Assembly: GCF_014692515.1 (NCBI RefSeq)
Contig: NZ_JACOIK010000008.1
Span: 186,001-250,000, forward strand
Length of the DNA: 64,000 nucleotides
DNA from: Sphingobacterium micropteri
GTDB taxonomy: Bacteria; Bacteroidota; Bacteroidia; Sphingobacteriales; Sphingobacteriaceae
Direction: 5' to 3'
The notes under the pieces were generated by a model. That model was not told the origin of the DNA. It made no database searches and was given only the letters and a program-made list of their open reading frames with translations. Position numbers and translations under genes: made by a program. Below are positions 46,001 to 56,100 of this stretch, one piece after another. The stretch's first letter is position 1, and every line of letters begins with the position of its first letter.

Positions 46001-46559
46001 CCACGGAAGAAAAGACCAACACATCGCCACTTTGTGCTTGGATAGCGAATTGACCACTTTCGTCCGTTGCCGTAGCTATAGCTTTCCCTTTTACCGACAC
46101 ACTTATTCCAACCAATGCAGCCCCGTTACTATCCACAACCTGACCACGCACTCCACGTTGCTCCATAGCTCCGGAAGCTACTACAGATACCCTCTTATTC
46201 TCTGCCTCACGGACTACGATCGACTTTCCGTCCACTACATAGGTCAAGCCTCGGTCGTTGAAGATGACATTCAACGCATTTTTGAGGGACTCATTTTGAA
46301 GGTTCACCGTAACCAATCCCGACTTTTTCAAAATAGCAGCATCGCAGATAATCGTATATCCGGTCTGCTTCTTAATCTGTCGAAAAACGTCTTTCATCGA
46401 AGCTTCCTTCCGGTTCAAATTAACAGTCTGCCCGAGTGCATTCGCATAGCTCTGCACCGAAAAGACAACGATAAGAAGTAAGATTAATTTCATAATAATT
46501 AAGTTTCTATAGTGCAACAACAGATAGCTCCGCCATAGGGATAAAACGTATATTTTCAT
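43065..46559 (-). CDS. SusC/RagA-like TonB-dependent transporter with STN domain (locus B)
   Basis: From the ATG at 46559 the product is 1,164 residues; the frame is open to 46637 and a shorter start is at 46493. After the signal region (LILLLIVVFSVQSYANALGQ) comes an STN secretin/TonB short domain (about 45-125; KDVFRQIKKQTGYTIICDA), which in this family contacts the anti-sigma factor. Then come a carboxypeptidase-D regulatory-like domain, VVGYGTQKKRSVTGSV, the plug with DASSASIYGSRGANGVIMITTK, and the 22-strand barrel, ending in Phe (GLKTSF). It imports an oligomer across the outer membrane powered by TonB. Partner susD follows 40 bases on; fecR and sigma genes lie upstream. Confidence 0.93.
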   Translation of the reverse strand: MKIYVLSLWRSYLLLHYRNLIIMKLILLLIVVFSVQSYANALGQTVNLNRKEASMKDVFRQIKKQTGYTIICDAAILKKSGLVTVNLQNESLKNALNVIFNDRGLTYVVDGKSIVVREAENKRVSVVASGAMEQRGVRGQVVDSNGAALVGISVSVKGKAIATATDESGQFAIQAQSGDVLVFSSVGYADKEVTVSSVRIDVVLESEDSSLDEVVVVGYGTQKKRSVTGSVASVNYDEFKDRSFSNVVQSLSGTVPGVNITQSQGAPGAAPVVQIRGISSITAGTNPLFVIDGVPLEDFNMNMINPQDIQSVEILKDASSASIYGSRGANGVIMITTKLGKPGKPMVTAGFDYGVQKVTRMVDMMDAQEWIRYYVAAKNNAWVDLNPEVNKASDPNSARGGSTLYKIPEEFINSPEQFGNGTDWQDVMFKTAPMANAQLSVSGGTDATQYLFSAGLLNQDAVLDQNYYRRLGLRSNIRQKLSNKVSVGMNLSLTGIHDRTEGVNGKSDVISLALQSDPFFPLYNENGNLGIVDPNSIWYRYPQQFNPVNLWHPYATTRFTDKKNKAYNTFALGFLEYDIIEGLKFKSSLSANLSNNVYNFYRMKNQGYGFNQDLATSSATADAGNKLNWLWENTVTYDFSLADHNFNVLAGYTSQKERTEFQSVTASNFPNDLVQTINAGTVTGGTSTASEWAIQSYLGRVNYDFMNRYFLSASIRRDGSSRFSRNNQWGYFPSVSAGWVISDESFMKGFGGVNLLKLKASYGQVGNNQIPNYGAISLLGAANYVSNGNIIAGLKPITLDNAALRWEKTSQLNVGLDVAVLRNRLSATIEVYRSITEDMLLNVPIPDITGFSSQLTNVGKMRNSGVEILVSSKNVQRNFTWATDINFSLNRNKVLQLGPGNAPIYYTDNETTVRTAVGSSVSDYFGYVFDGVYNNITEIQNSPHEGTTRTGDPIIVDINGDGQITTDDRTVIGNNQANFIGGITNRFGYKGIELSVLLQGRLGGEIVNQNYRFLGFWNSGRNLFAGAANFWESEQNPGDGVNPRPSANRRPFQQGFSTLWVEDASFIRVKNITLSYNIPQSVLRKTPFDNFRVFVNADNVKLFSKYRGYDPENTTYKATNYSAGTSAANTGVSTSSFPSGSMLGIDYGSYPLPLVVTLGLKTSF

Positions 46560-46713
46560 CTGAATAATTTTGTTTACAAAGGCGATGAAGCCATCAGATT
46601 TTTCACGATTGTTTATATAGGAAGTGCGAAAAACCATGATAGTTTCATTACTTTTGATTGGTTTTAAGTTTACATAAATAGTTTATAATGCATTTTATGG
46701 AAGTTAACCATCG

Positions 46714-46739
46714 GCTGGGGAAGCTCCACCTTCCCCAGC
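46714..46739. terminator. Hairpin between fecR and susC of locus B
   Basis: The arms GCTGGGGAAG (46714-46723) and CTTCCCCAGC (46730-46739) form a perfect 10-bp GC-rich stem with a six-base loop. It lies about 30 bases after the fecR stop in operon direction, with no U-run on the minus strand. It could uncouple susC from the sigma/fecR transcript. Confidence 0.6.
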
Positions 46740-46771
46740 TTCTTATTTGCCTTCCGAAAGAGTAAAAGGCG

Positions 46772-47956
46772 CTATTTCATAAAACGTACCCTCCTTCCCT
46801 CAATTTCCACTTTTACATTTTTATTCGTTAGCTGGATCAGTTTCAATACTTGTCCGAAGTTTTCGCGCCGCGGCACCGATCCCCAAAGATGGATATCCTT
46901 CAAAGCTGGATCAACGTCAATATCTAAGTCATACCACCTTCCGATTCTATTAGCCGCTTCGACCAAACTCTCTTCGTTGAACATGAACTCATCGTTCTTC
47001 CAAGCAATGTATTCATCGACATTTACATCCCCAACTTCCAAATGCTTTTGCGTTACCAATGCTTGCTGACCGGGGTATAGCACCCGCTCTTTCTGTCCCT
47101 CTATCGAAACCGCAATACGTCCTTCCACCAACGTCACTGCGGATTTACGCTCTGTGGGATAGGCGTTCACGTTAAAATGGGTACCCAGTACTTCAATCCG
47201 TTGGTTGACGGTTTCCACAATAAACGGTTTAGATTTATCTTTAGCGACTTCAAAATAGGCCTCCCCTGTCAGCTGGACCACGCGATTCTCACCTGCAAAA
47301 GTCTGCGGATAACACAACTCGCTTTCCGCATTCATCCACACCTTGGTACCATCGGCCAAGACGACATAGAAATCATTCCCTCGTGGTACAGATAGCGTCA
47401 TCACAGCGTCATTCACTTGGGTTCCATCATCAAACAAAGGGCTTCCGTCACTATACCGAAGCTGATCACCTGTAATAATCCCACCTTCGTCCGAACGCAG
47501 CTCTACGTTCCATCCGTCCGACATCGACAACCTGACACCGTTTTTTCCGGGTAGAATATTCGTCGCCAACTCCATCGTATCTGGCTGTTTGATGGGCTGC
47601 GAAGGTTGCAGCCATAAGATACCCATCACCAGCGCAGCACAAGCCGCGATACCGGCTAACGCGTAGCTGAACCACTTCATTTTATTTACAGGCTGTATCT
47701 CTGTAGTTTCTTGGATTCGATCAAGAATCTTTGTCAAAATGGGATCATTAGCCATGTGATCATCATCCTGAGATAAACTATTATATAGTTTAATCGCTTC
47801 TATAAATTGATCGTTGTTTTCCATTTCGCCGAGCAACTCCTTCAAAGACGGATGTTTCTCAACGAAGGTATTGATATCGATCTCGGTCGCTCTATCACGA
47901 GTTGGATTTATAAAATATCGCTTCCATTGAAGGACAGTCTGATCTATTCGTTTCAT
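46772..47956 (-). CDS. FecR-like anti-sigma factor (locus B)
   Basis: The 394-residue protein has a cytoplasmic N-terminal part (about 1-95), one membrane helix (WFSYALAGIAACAALVMGILWL, about 95-115) and a periplasmic FecR domain. Family marks are SVPRGNDFYVVLADGTKVWMNAESELCYP, TGEAYFEVAKDKSKPFIVET and VLGTHFNVNAYP, followed by the C-terminal Secretin/STN-like part with NEESLVEAANRIGRWYDLDIDVD. It should hold the locus B sigma factor inactive until the STN domain of SusC reports substrate. It lies 122 bases after the sigma gene and about 210 bases before susC, with a hairpin in the gap. Confidence 0.93.
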   Translation of the reverse strand: MKRIDQTVLQWKRYFINPTRDRATEIDINTFVEKHPSLKELLGEMENNDQFIEAIKLYNSLSQDDDHMANDPILTKILDRIQETTEIQPVNKMKWFSYALAGIAACAALVMGILWLQPSQPIKQPDTMELATNILPGKNGVRLSMSDGWNVELRSDEGGIITGDQLRYSDGSPLFDDGTQVNDAVMTLSVPRGNDFYVVLADGTKVWMNAESELCYPQTFAGENRVVQLTGEAYFEVAKDKSKPFIVETVNQRIEVLGTHFNVNAYPTERKSAVTLVEGRIAVSIEGQKERVLYPGQQALVTQKHLEVGDVNVDEYIAWKNDEFMFNEESLVEAANRIGRWYDLDIDVDPALKDIHLWGSVPRRENFGQVLKLIQLTNKNVKVEIEGRRVRFMK

Positions 47957-48078
47957 GGATTTATAATCGTATTGTCATAGTAAGACACATCCCTATCGGA
48001 TATCTTACACAAAAAATAAAAATAATTATAAGTAACTGATTATTAGCTATAAATACTTATCTAGCGAAGAGCGTATTC

Positions 48079-48696
48079 TTATTGCAGAAACAAGGTATGT
48101 AACAACGAGAATGTCACGACTAGTCCTTTTTTCATAAGCAATTCGCGCAGGGTCGCAATAGCCCGGGATCGGTTAGCATATACCGCAGTAGCACTAAGCT
48201 GTAATTTTTCACTGATTTCCTCTACGCTCATATCTTCCAAGAAAGTATACCGAAACACTTCCTGTTGCTTTAACGGAAGTCTATCGACCTCTTCCATAAT
48301 GCTTTTGATTAGTTCTGTACGCAGTATGTTCCCAAATATATCATCATCCTCTAAGAGCGTTTCTTCGAAATCGGCCGGCACATCTTCCAAAGACATAGCT
48401 TGTGGTCTACGCAGATAGTTTAAACTGGCGTTTTTCGCCATGACATACAGATAAGCCCTTAAACTATCTATACGACGAAGCTTAGTTCGCGCATTCCAGG
48501 CCTTGACAAATATATCCGCTACGATATCTTCTGCGACTTCCCGACTTCCCACATAACGTATAACAAAAAAAAGTAACGGTTGCCGATAGAGACGGTATGC
48601 GGTCGTCAGCCCTTCCACCTCTCCGTTACACATATTATTTAAGAAGATCGTGTTTTCCATTTCCCGGTCCATATAGTCCCCCCCTAACTTGCCCAT
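48079..48696 (-). CDS. ECF RNA polymerase sigma factor (FecI-like, locus B)
   Basis: The 205-residue protein has region 2 (QPLLFFVIRYVGSREVAEDIVADIFVKAWNA, about residues 45-75) and region 4 (LPLKQQEVFRYTFLEDMSVEEISEKLQLSATAVYANRSRAIATLREL, about 140-185). Several in-frame ATGs lie at the start (48696, 48672, 48660); the conserved part begins after the third. It should drive susC-susD of locus B once freed from the FecR-like protein. Unlike locus C, it ends with a hydrophobic tail (VVTFSLLHTLFLQ), seen often in Bacteroidota sigma factors of this type. Confidence 0.92.
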   Translation of the reverse strand: MGKLGGDYMDREMENTIFLNNMCNGEVEGLTTAYRLYRQPLLFFVIRYVGSREVAEDIVADIFVKAWNARTKLRRIDSLRAYLYVMAKNASLNYLRRPQAMSLEDVPADFEETLLEDDDIFGNILRTELIKSIMEEVDRLPLKQQEVFRYTFLEDMSVEEISEKLQLSATAVYANRSRAIATLRELLMKKGLVVTFSLLHTLFLQ

Positions 48697-48799
48697 TAAT
48701 TAGCCTTTATTGAAAACTAAATTATCGTTCCGTATTCCGCTGTAACACGTTTTTACGATGTATAGTCGCAATAATAAAAGCAAAAATATAGGAGATCGA

Positions 48800-49612
48800 C
48801 TAAATTACGAATCTCTTCGCTAAATCCGTCCTGTACCGTCTGTTAGCATTCCTACGGTTTTTCATAGCATTGATTACTATGAAAATGAGTATAACAAATG
48901 CTACGATATAGCAGGTATAGACAACCGCAAGGCTCCCATTAGCCGTATTATTGGCGACGGAAATCGCGATGAGCGCCCAGATACCGACCAAGCCATATTC
49001 GCGAAGATTCCGTGTCATGATCATAAACACGTTCACTACACCCGCAATAGCTATCATGAAAACAGTCCATGTCACCGCCGAAATGCCCCAGCCATCCCAA
49101 TTCATTTTCGTGAGCCAAGCCGCCACATTCGCTATCAGCGCAACAGAGATCCAGCCGGCATATAGCGCGAAAGGCAAGAATACAAAAAGATATCTTCTAA
49201 ACGGGTGGTAATCCAATTCCATCCGTGTTATCAAAATAATTCTCAGCAAGCAAACAAGAAGAGCGACCATAATGATAACAGAAAGCCCAACATAATCATT
49301 TAACCAAGCGATCACCCAAAGTGAATTCGCCAGACAAGTAAATACGAAAAGCCCGCGTATTTTGAAAAGGATAGGATCCGTTTCCTTTTTCGTGAAGAGG
49401 GCGCGCCCTGTATAGATGACAAAACCTAACAATGCGAAATAAATAATTCCCCAGATAGAAAATGCATATCCCGCCGGAGTGAAAAAATTAGCATATCTAT
49501 CCGATACCGTCGCCATGGTATTGCCGTTAAAGATTCCAGCATTACCGAAATAATTGACAAAAACGGTGATGATCAAGGCAAGGCCGTTGGTTATGGGAAG
49601 AACAGTTTTCAT
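48800..49612 (-). CDS. TspO/MBR-like tryptophan-rich membrane protein
   Basis: The 270-residue inner-membrane protein has about eight hydrophobic helices. The segment FFTPAGYAFSIWGIIYFALLGFVIY (about residues 45-69) and the later SLWVIAWLND and FALYAGWISVALIANVAAW match the TspO/MBR-like pattern. It is longer than classical TspO (about 160 residues, five helices), as in the extended form common in Bacteroidota. TspO proteins bind porphyrins and regulate stress or pigment pathways; the role of the long form is unknown. It lies between locus C and locus B, 98 bases after the sulfatase and about 100 bases before the sigma gene on the same strand, so read-through is possible. Confidence 0.7.
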   Translation of the reverse strand: MKTVLPITNGLALIITVFVNYFGNAGIFNGNTMATVSDRYANFFTPAGYAFSIWGIIYFALLGFVIYTGRALFTKKETDPILFKIRGLFVFTCLANSLWVIAWLNDYVGLSVIIMVALLVCLLRIILITRMELDYHPFRRYLFVFLPFALYAGWISVALIANVAAWLTKMNWDGWGISAVTWTVFMIAIAGVVNVFMIMTRNLREYGLVGIWALIAISVANNTANGSLAVVYTCYIVAFVILIFIVINAMKNRRNANRRYRTDLAKRFVI

Positions 49613-49710
49613 ACAACTAACTTAAGGGGTTACCTAACAAAAACCGTTGCGATTCCATTTTGTTTTGTAAGAACTCTAAAAAAGAAAATGAAAGTAAAGG
49701 TTATTGATGA

Positions 49711-51327
49711 TCATCGATCTACCCCAACTTCCACCGCCCAATTTTGGTAGGATTCCTTCATCTTTTCGATAAGAGCAGGATGCTGTTGACTCAAGTCGTG
49801 CAATTCGACCGGATCATCCTTCATGTTAAACAACTTGACATGCCCGTTTGAATCATCACCCACTAACTTCCAATCTCCATCCCGCATTGCCCACTTACCA
49901 AAATGCTCCCAGTACAACGTCCGATCCTCTCCAGTTTCCCCTTTAAGAACAGGTAATAAGGAAATACCTCTTGTGTCTTTAATTTCATGGCCGTTGCGTC
50001 TTTTCGGATAGGTGGCTCCGGCAATATCGATGCAGGTCGTCATGATATCCGTAATATGCCCCACCTCGTCCGTTTGATTATCTTTTCTTTTGCAAATACC
50101 ACTCGGCCAATGTACAATAAACGGTGTGATAATCCCACCTTCCTCCGTCCATGATTTGTACATCCTATAAGGCGTATTTGATACATTGGCCCAAGGTTCA
50201 TCGTAAGCCAAATAAGAACCCCGTTGCCCGACTTTTACGTGTGGATCATGTAATTTCCGTCCATCGATGTTTTCTGCACTTGCTCCATTATCGGAAAGGA
50301 AAACAATCAAGGTGTTATCGAATTTTCCTTGCTTTTTCAACGCTGCGACAAGCTGACCGATCCCTTGGTCCATACGGTCAACCATAGCCGCATATACCTC
50401 CATCCGATCCGCCCACTCTTGCGGATTATCCAGCGATTGCCACTCGGGTATTCCTTCTGGGCTGCCAGAAAGTTTATGCTGCGCATCGATTATTCCTAAC
50501 TGCTTCATCCGCTCATAACGGTATCTACGAATGTGTTCCCAGCCTTTGTCATATATCCCATCGTAACGCTCGATATCTTCCTGGGGTGCGTGCAGCGGCC
50601 AGTGTGGTGCTGTGTAAGCCAGGTATAGGAAGAAAGGTTTTTCCTTATCCTCCCTGTTGTGCCGATCTAGGAAAGATAACGCTGTATCGGTAAAGGCATC
50701 CGTCATATAAAAATCTTCAATTGGAGGAGACCATAGCTCATCTTCGTATACCATTTGCCGTTTGCGCGGTTCTTCCACTAGTTCAAAATAGCTACTTGCT
50801 CCGCTAATCAGTCCAAAATAGTGGTCAAATCCGCGTTGCCGTGGCCAGTGTTCCGGTCGTTCGCCTACATGCCATTTTCCAGCCATATAGGTTTTATAGC
50901 CCGCTTCTTTCAACACCTCAGCCAATGTTACGCTTTGTTCATTTAGGAATCCCTGATAGGGCCCTGGCTGTGGTTTGCTCCCCACATTACTCACCATCTT
51001 TCCCATTCCGGCTTCGTGGGGATATAATCCCGTCAGCAGTGCTGCCCGGGAAGGGCAGCACCGTGTCGCGTTATAAAAAGAACGGAACTGAAGGCCATCA
51101 TCCGCCAATTGATCAAGATTCGGGGTATTAATTTCACTGCCGTAACAACCCAGGTCTGAATACCCCATATCATCCGCCATTATTACGATAATATTCGGAC
51201 GGTCGGCAGGAAATAACTGGGCAACAGCTAAATGCCCAGAAAACAGTAATCCAATGATCAGTATCCAAAAACGTAAAGCTAGATAGCCTTCCAAAATAAA
51301 GATCGGGTACGAAAAAAAAGATCTCAT
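49711..51327 (-). CDS. Arylsulfatase (Cys-type, S1 family), last gene of locus C
   Basis: The 538-residue product has an N-terminal hydrophobic signal (FWILIIGLLFSGHLAVAQ) and RPNIIVIMADDMGYSDLGCYG, the classic start of arylsulfatases. The catalytic motif CCPSRAALLTGLYPHEAG places Cys90 as the formylglycine site. Further marks are YMAGKWHVG, FLYLAYTAPHWPLHAP and FLSDNGASAE. It most resembles the Pseudomonas AtsA-like arylsulfatases, which act on small aryl or sugar sulfates. The gene follows susD of locus C by 10 bases and is the only enzyme of that locus. It should act in the periplasm on the imported sulfated substrate. Confidence 0.94.
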   Translation of the reverse strand: MRSFFSYPIFILEGYLALRFWILIIGLLFSGHLAVAQLFPADRPNIIVIMADDMGYSDLGCYGSEINTPNLDQLADDGLQFRSFYNATRCCPSRAALLTGLYPHEAGMGKMVSNVGSKPQPGPYQGFLNEQSVTLAEVLKEAGYKTYMAGKWHVGERPEHWPRQRGFDHYFGLISGASSYFELVEEPRKRQMVYEDELWSPPIEDFYMTDAFTDTALSFLDRHNREDKEKPFFLYLAYTAPHWPLHAPQEDIERYDGIYDKGWEHIRRYRYERMKQLGIIDAQHKLSGSPEGIPEWQSLDNPQEWADRMEVYAAMVDRMDQGIGQLVAALKKQGKFDNTLIVFLSDNGASAENIDGRKLHDPHVKVGQRGSYLAYDEPWANVSNTPYRMYKSWTEEGGIITPFIVHWPSGICKRKDNQTDEVGHITDIMTTCIDIAGATYPKRRNGHEIKDTRGISLLPVLKGETGEDRTLYWEHFGKWAMRDGDWKLVGDDSNGHVKLFNMKDDPVELHDLSQQHPALIEKMKESYQNWAVEVGVDR

Positions 51328-51337
51328 ATCATGTTTT

Positions 51338-53095
51338 TTAATTTACAATCTCGGTTAACGGCGGCAGATTCTGCTCAGTTCCTGGGTATCCCTCATTTTG
51401 GTTAATGATACCTAGGGTGTTCGTATTAATCGCATCAGCCGGTATCGGAAACAGCACGTGGTAGGGACTAATCCGACACTCGGACGCCCCCCATTTTAAA
51501 TGGGTCTGATAAAAGTTATTCGTGGCCATAACCCGGTCGTACCAAAAATTTTTCTTGCTAAAATCCGCCAACGAGTAGCCATTACGACCTTCGGCTGCCA
51601 TGATATACGAAATCCGGACCAGCTCCGATTTACGATGTTCTTCCGCAAACAACTCTCTGGCGCGCTCGTCAAGGATCGTTTCTATGGTCACATCATCCGC
51701 AGCAATTTCCGCGGCATCGGCCCGTCTTCTTACTTGGTTGATATCTGCCGCAGCCGATTCCATCCTTCCTAACCAATAGTAGGCTTCTGCACGCAACAGA
51801 TAAGTTTCTGCCGAGCGGAACACATAATAATCGCCCTGACCTCCATTCGGCACTTGGTCTGTTGTCGCTTGCGGAACAAAGGTTTTATAAAACGGGAAAG
51901 AATGATAATGCTGGAAGGTATCTACAATTGCCGAAAAGTTTGTTGGGTCTATAGGTTTTCCAAAATCGATTGACGCCGGATTGTTATATAGCAATTCCTC
52001 CTGCAGCACCCAGTTGCCATCCTTCCGCCTTAAGTCATTTTCATCCTTCCACAGATCATAAAGATAATAATTAGAAGGCCTAAGATTCGAATTACCGCGA
52101 CCAAGGGAGTCATAGGTGTCACCTCTATCTAAAGTACCTCTTGCCGCTTTACTGTCCAGAACACGAGCGTTCCACCATGCCGGGTGATAATTGCGCATAG
52201 TATGGAGTCCCCCTGTACGTACTTCATCCGGCAAATCGTTTCTATCCAACACACCAAGGATCGTTTCGGAATTCGCTGCATTATGCACGTTTACCGGGCG
52301 GTGCAAATCCCAGAATAAGTTCCGATGCGGTGCAATTTCTACTTCGGATCCAAACCGTTCCTGCATTAACGGGTGTCTTTCAATGACGTCAGTGGCCATT
52401 TCAATCGCCTGTTCATACGCTCGGTTAGCCAAACATATTTTCGATAACAGATGTTTACCTGCCGACTGGCTTGGTGCCCCCGGCCGCATCTGTTCGGGAA
52501 GCCACTCTACGGCAAATTCCATATCGCTTTGGATACGATCCAAGATCGTCCAGCGCGAATGGGTATAGAAATCCAATTTGGCTTCCAGTAATTCCTTATC
52601 GAGAAAGGGTACATCTCCAAATTGATTGACCAGTAAATAGTACCAGTAAGCACGATGGAAGTATGCTTCGGCCAGTATTTCATTCCGATCCGTTTCATTC
52701 TCCCAGGTAATATCATCAATCCGAGAGATAAGCGCATTCACCACACGTACCGGCCGGTACGCCCACTGGAAATTATCCAGAACGTAATAATTTCCATCGG
52801 CATTTGGAGTCAGCTGCAGGTTCATATTCCGTATACCGTTGTCATTGAGTGGTCCTGCTACCCCTAGCTCCGTAAAGATAGATTCCGATACCACGGTATT
52901 GAGTTCACCGTAAAACGAATTTCGAAGGTTCTTGCGTGCGGTAACCAACATAGACTCGTATCCAGCCTTATTTATGAGTAGGTTTTCCGGTGCATAAAAG
53001 GAGAGCGGCTCTGGTTTCAACCATTCCTTGGAGCAGGAAAAAACAGCCAACATGCTTACAGCTACGACTAAACTATATATAATTTTTATTCTCAT
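51338..53095 (-). CDS. SusD/RagB-like glycan-binding lipoprotein (locus C)
   Basis: The 585-residue product is longer than the other two SusD proteins. It has a lipobox FSC (Cys near residue 21) and SusD marks: NKAGYESMLVTARKNLRN, AEAYFHRAYWYYLLVNQFGDVPFLDKEL (about 142-170), RSAETYLLRAEAYYWLGRM and a C-terminal FPIPADAINTNTLGIINQNEGYPG. It should form the surface lid of the SusC encoded 21 bases upstream. The sulfatase gene follows 10 bases downstream, so it is the fourth gene of a sigma-fecR-susC-susD-sulfatase unit. The extra length lies mostly in mid-protein loops. Confidence 0.93.
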   Translation of the reverse strand: MRIKIIYSLVVAVSMLAVFSCSKEWLKPEPLSFYAPENLLINKAGYESMLVTARKNLRNSFYGELNTVVSESIFTELGVAGPLNDNGIRNMNLQLTPNADGNYYVLDNFQWAYRPVRVVNALISRIDDITWENETDRNEILAEAYFHRAYWYYLLVNQFGDVPFLDKELLEAKLDFYTHSRWTILDRIQSDMEFAVEWLPEQMRPGAPSQSAGKHLLSKICLANRAYEQAIEMATDVIERHPLMQERFGSEVEIAPHRNLFWDLHRPVNVHNAANSETILGVLDRNDLPDEVRTGGLHTMRNYHPAWWNARVLDSKAARGTLDRGDTYDSLGRGNSNLRPSNYYLYDLWKDENDLRRKDGNWVLQEELLYNNPASIDFGKPIDPTNFSAIVDTFQHYHSFPFYKTFVPQATTDQVPNGGQGDYYVFRSAETYLLRAEAYYWLGRMESAAADINQVRRRADAAEIAADDVTIETILDERARELFAEEHRKSELVRISYIMAAEGRNGYSLADFSKKNFWYDRVMATNNFYQTHLKWGASECRISPYHVLFPIPADAINTNTLGIINQNEGYPGTEQNLPPLTEIVN

Positions 53096-53116
53096 TTCAT
53101 CAATTATTAAGGTAAA

Positions 53117-56100
53117 CTAAAACGATGCATTGAACCCGATGGTAAAGATCCGTGGCATTGGACTATTCTGAGATTCGGGATCCCAGCCAGTCCATTTTGT
53201 TAAGGTGAGCAAATTTCGTGCACTCAAAAAGAGCCGAAGGTTATTTACTGAAACTTTGTCCAGTACATCTTTCGGTAAACGGTAACCGATCGCGACATCC
53301 TGCAGTCTCAAAAAACTACGTGACTCATACATATTGATCCCCCCCTCAAACAATCGGTAATTTACATTAAGTCGAGGGTGTGTATTCGATCTATTTTCGG
53401 GCGTCCAATACGGGATATCCAAGGTATTTGCCCGGTCATAGATATTCGAACTTGAGTGGTTAAAATCATCGCGCGACCCTAGGTGACCGAGGTCAGCCCT
53501 TATGAAAATGTTTGCATCAAAGTGCTTCCAGAAACTGAAATCATTCCGCCAGCCCAGTGTATACCGAGGCTGACGCCAACCGATAAATTGTTTATCGTCA
53601 AATTGCCGGTATGCGCCATCCGCGTTACTATCTTCCACACGATATTCGCCCGGGCGTAGGCCATACTGGGCTGCTGCTTCGGTCTCCTCAACCTGCCATA
53701 TCCCCTGTATCCGGTAATCCCAGATTCTGTCTAAGGCCTCTCCCGGAAAATATCCATTTGCATAATCTGGAACCTCCCGCTGCACAAGCTGTCCATTGAC
53801 CTCTTCTTCCATCATATCCCCCCAAAGGCGATCGATACGATTACGGTTTAACGAGAAAACGAAACTACTCCTCCAATTCAAGTTTTCTTTTTTTATAATC
53901 TGTCCCTGTACGGTGGCATTTATACCTCTATTGGAAAGTTCGCCGAGATTTGTCGTGACCGATTCATAGCCGATAATCCGCGGTAACCTCCGATCCAATA
54001 AGAGATCATAGGTCGTCCCTTTGTAGGCATCTATTGTCGCAGTAAGCTTATTGTCAAAAGCGGTGAGGTCGAATCCTATGTTGTAGGCCTCCGTTCCCTC
54101 CCATTTCAGATTGGGATTGGCCATCGAGCTATTTGTTAGCCCCACTACCACGTTCGAACCATCAAAATATGCGTTGCGCGCGAGGTTAGAAAGCGCCGCG
54201 TATCCGGGCACATCTCTGTTTCCGTTCACCCCCCAAGAGACACGCATCTTTAGGTCATTTACCCAGGCGACATCAAAAAAACGCTCCTGAGACAATCTCC
54301 ACGCAAAAGCTGCGGACGGAAAGAACCCTCTCGGGTTATTTTGGCCAAACGCAGAAAACCCATCCCTACGCCAAGACAAGGTAAACAGATAACGTTCATC
54401 GTAATTGTAATTCATACGTGCCATCAAGGCATCTCCCGTACGCACCCTATCATTGTTACTGATAGAGGGATTCGCCCCATATTGCAGACCATGCCAAGAA
54501 AGATTTTCATTGGGACCAAAATTTTCATTTTCCTGAAAAGACTGCTGTATCTGTAATTTTTCCGCATTAACCAAAAAAGTAAAGTCGAATGCGTGCTTAT
54601 CGAAACGTTGCGACCAAGTTAAGATATTATCGACCATCCATTCATAGGAGTGTTCATCAGACCGCGTACCATATCCATTACGGCGCGTCACACCCCCCAT
54701 CATCGTTGTAGAAGGCCAAAAATTATAGTCTTTTTCCGTCACCAAGCGGTTTTGGAAAGATGCACGATATTTAATACCGAAAGGCAGTTTCAATTCTGCA
54801 TAGAACGTTGCAAACAAGCGATTATTTTTTCGATACTGATCCTTATAATAGGACTCTAAGAAAGCGTTGGAAAAAGAAGGGTCTTCCTGGGGAAACCTAA
54901 CTAGCATACCATCATCCTCCATAAATTTACCGTAAGGGCTAAGTCTGTTTATTCCTCCGGCAGGCACAGAGCTGTTGTCGGAAGTTGCAAACTGCGTATT
55001 TACTCCGATTTTAAAAAAATCAGCAACATCCCCTTCCAGGTTTAAACGCGTCCGCCAGGTCTTGAGCCTGTCGCCATAGATGATTCCTTCATTATCGGTA
55101 TATCCGGTAGATAGGTAATAGTTCAGGCGGGATGCCTTTCCAGACAGTGCAATGTCATTGTTGTGGCGGAGCCCCTGCTGCATCCGCTTATCGTACCAGT
55201 CGATTACCCGCCCTTGTTGGAAACCTTCAATCTCTACACTGTTCAGACGTAATCTTTTTAGCCATTCCACTATATTATCCGCATCGGCATTATTACTGTA
55301 ATTCCGCCATTGTTCTAACGACACATTTTCCGGCAATTGTTCTGGATTCATATAATAACCTTCGGCATCACGTGGTGCCATCTGCTGCATAAGATCCTGT
55401 CTAAACCTTAAATACCCTGCAGCATCGAAAGGTTTATAATCGTTGGATACGGATGCCAGTCCCCACATGGACGAAAGCGTTACGGTAGGCACCTCGCTAA
55501 CGCCACGTTTCGTGGTCACTATGATTACCCCTGAGGCAGCGCGTGCACCGTAAACGGCGGCCGAACTGGCATCTTGCAGGACGTCCATCGTAGCTATATC
55601 AAACGGATTGATATCCTGCAACGCTCCGTTGTAGATAACGCCGTCCAACACAATCAACGGACTCGAACCCGCAGTGATGGAGTTGGCTCCCCTCACCTCT
55701 AACGACCCTCCACCTCCTGCTCCGGTAGCCTGATTACTGGCAATACCTGCCACCGTCCCGCTTAGGAACTCGCTCAGGTTTGTAGCCGACTGGCTTTCGA
55801 AATCACGCGCATCCACACGGGAGATTGCACCGGTTAAATCGCTTCTTTTCTGCGTACCGTATCCGATCACGACAGCTTCTTCCAAGTCGTTCATAGCGGT
55901 TTTCATAGCAATTTCCAAACTAGAACGCCCCTTCAGCTCCACTTCCTGCGTTTCATACCCTACCAGCGTAAACACTAAGATTCTTGCCTCGGCGGGCAAA
56001 TCAAGGCTGAAATTCCCATCACCATCAGTTTTCGTCGCAGTAGCATAATTCTTCACCGATATTGTTGCACCCTCCAAAGGCAACCTATTTTCATCGGTTA

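Noticed and set aside
45774-46481. 235-residue plus-strand open frame inside susC of locus B
   Set aside because: Antisense to the STN and regulatory-like domains, with His/Tyr/Arg-rich composition typical of shadow frames.
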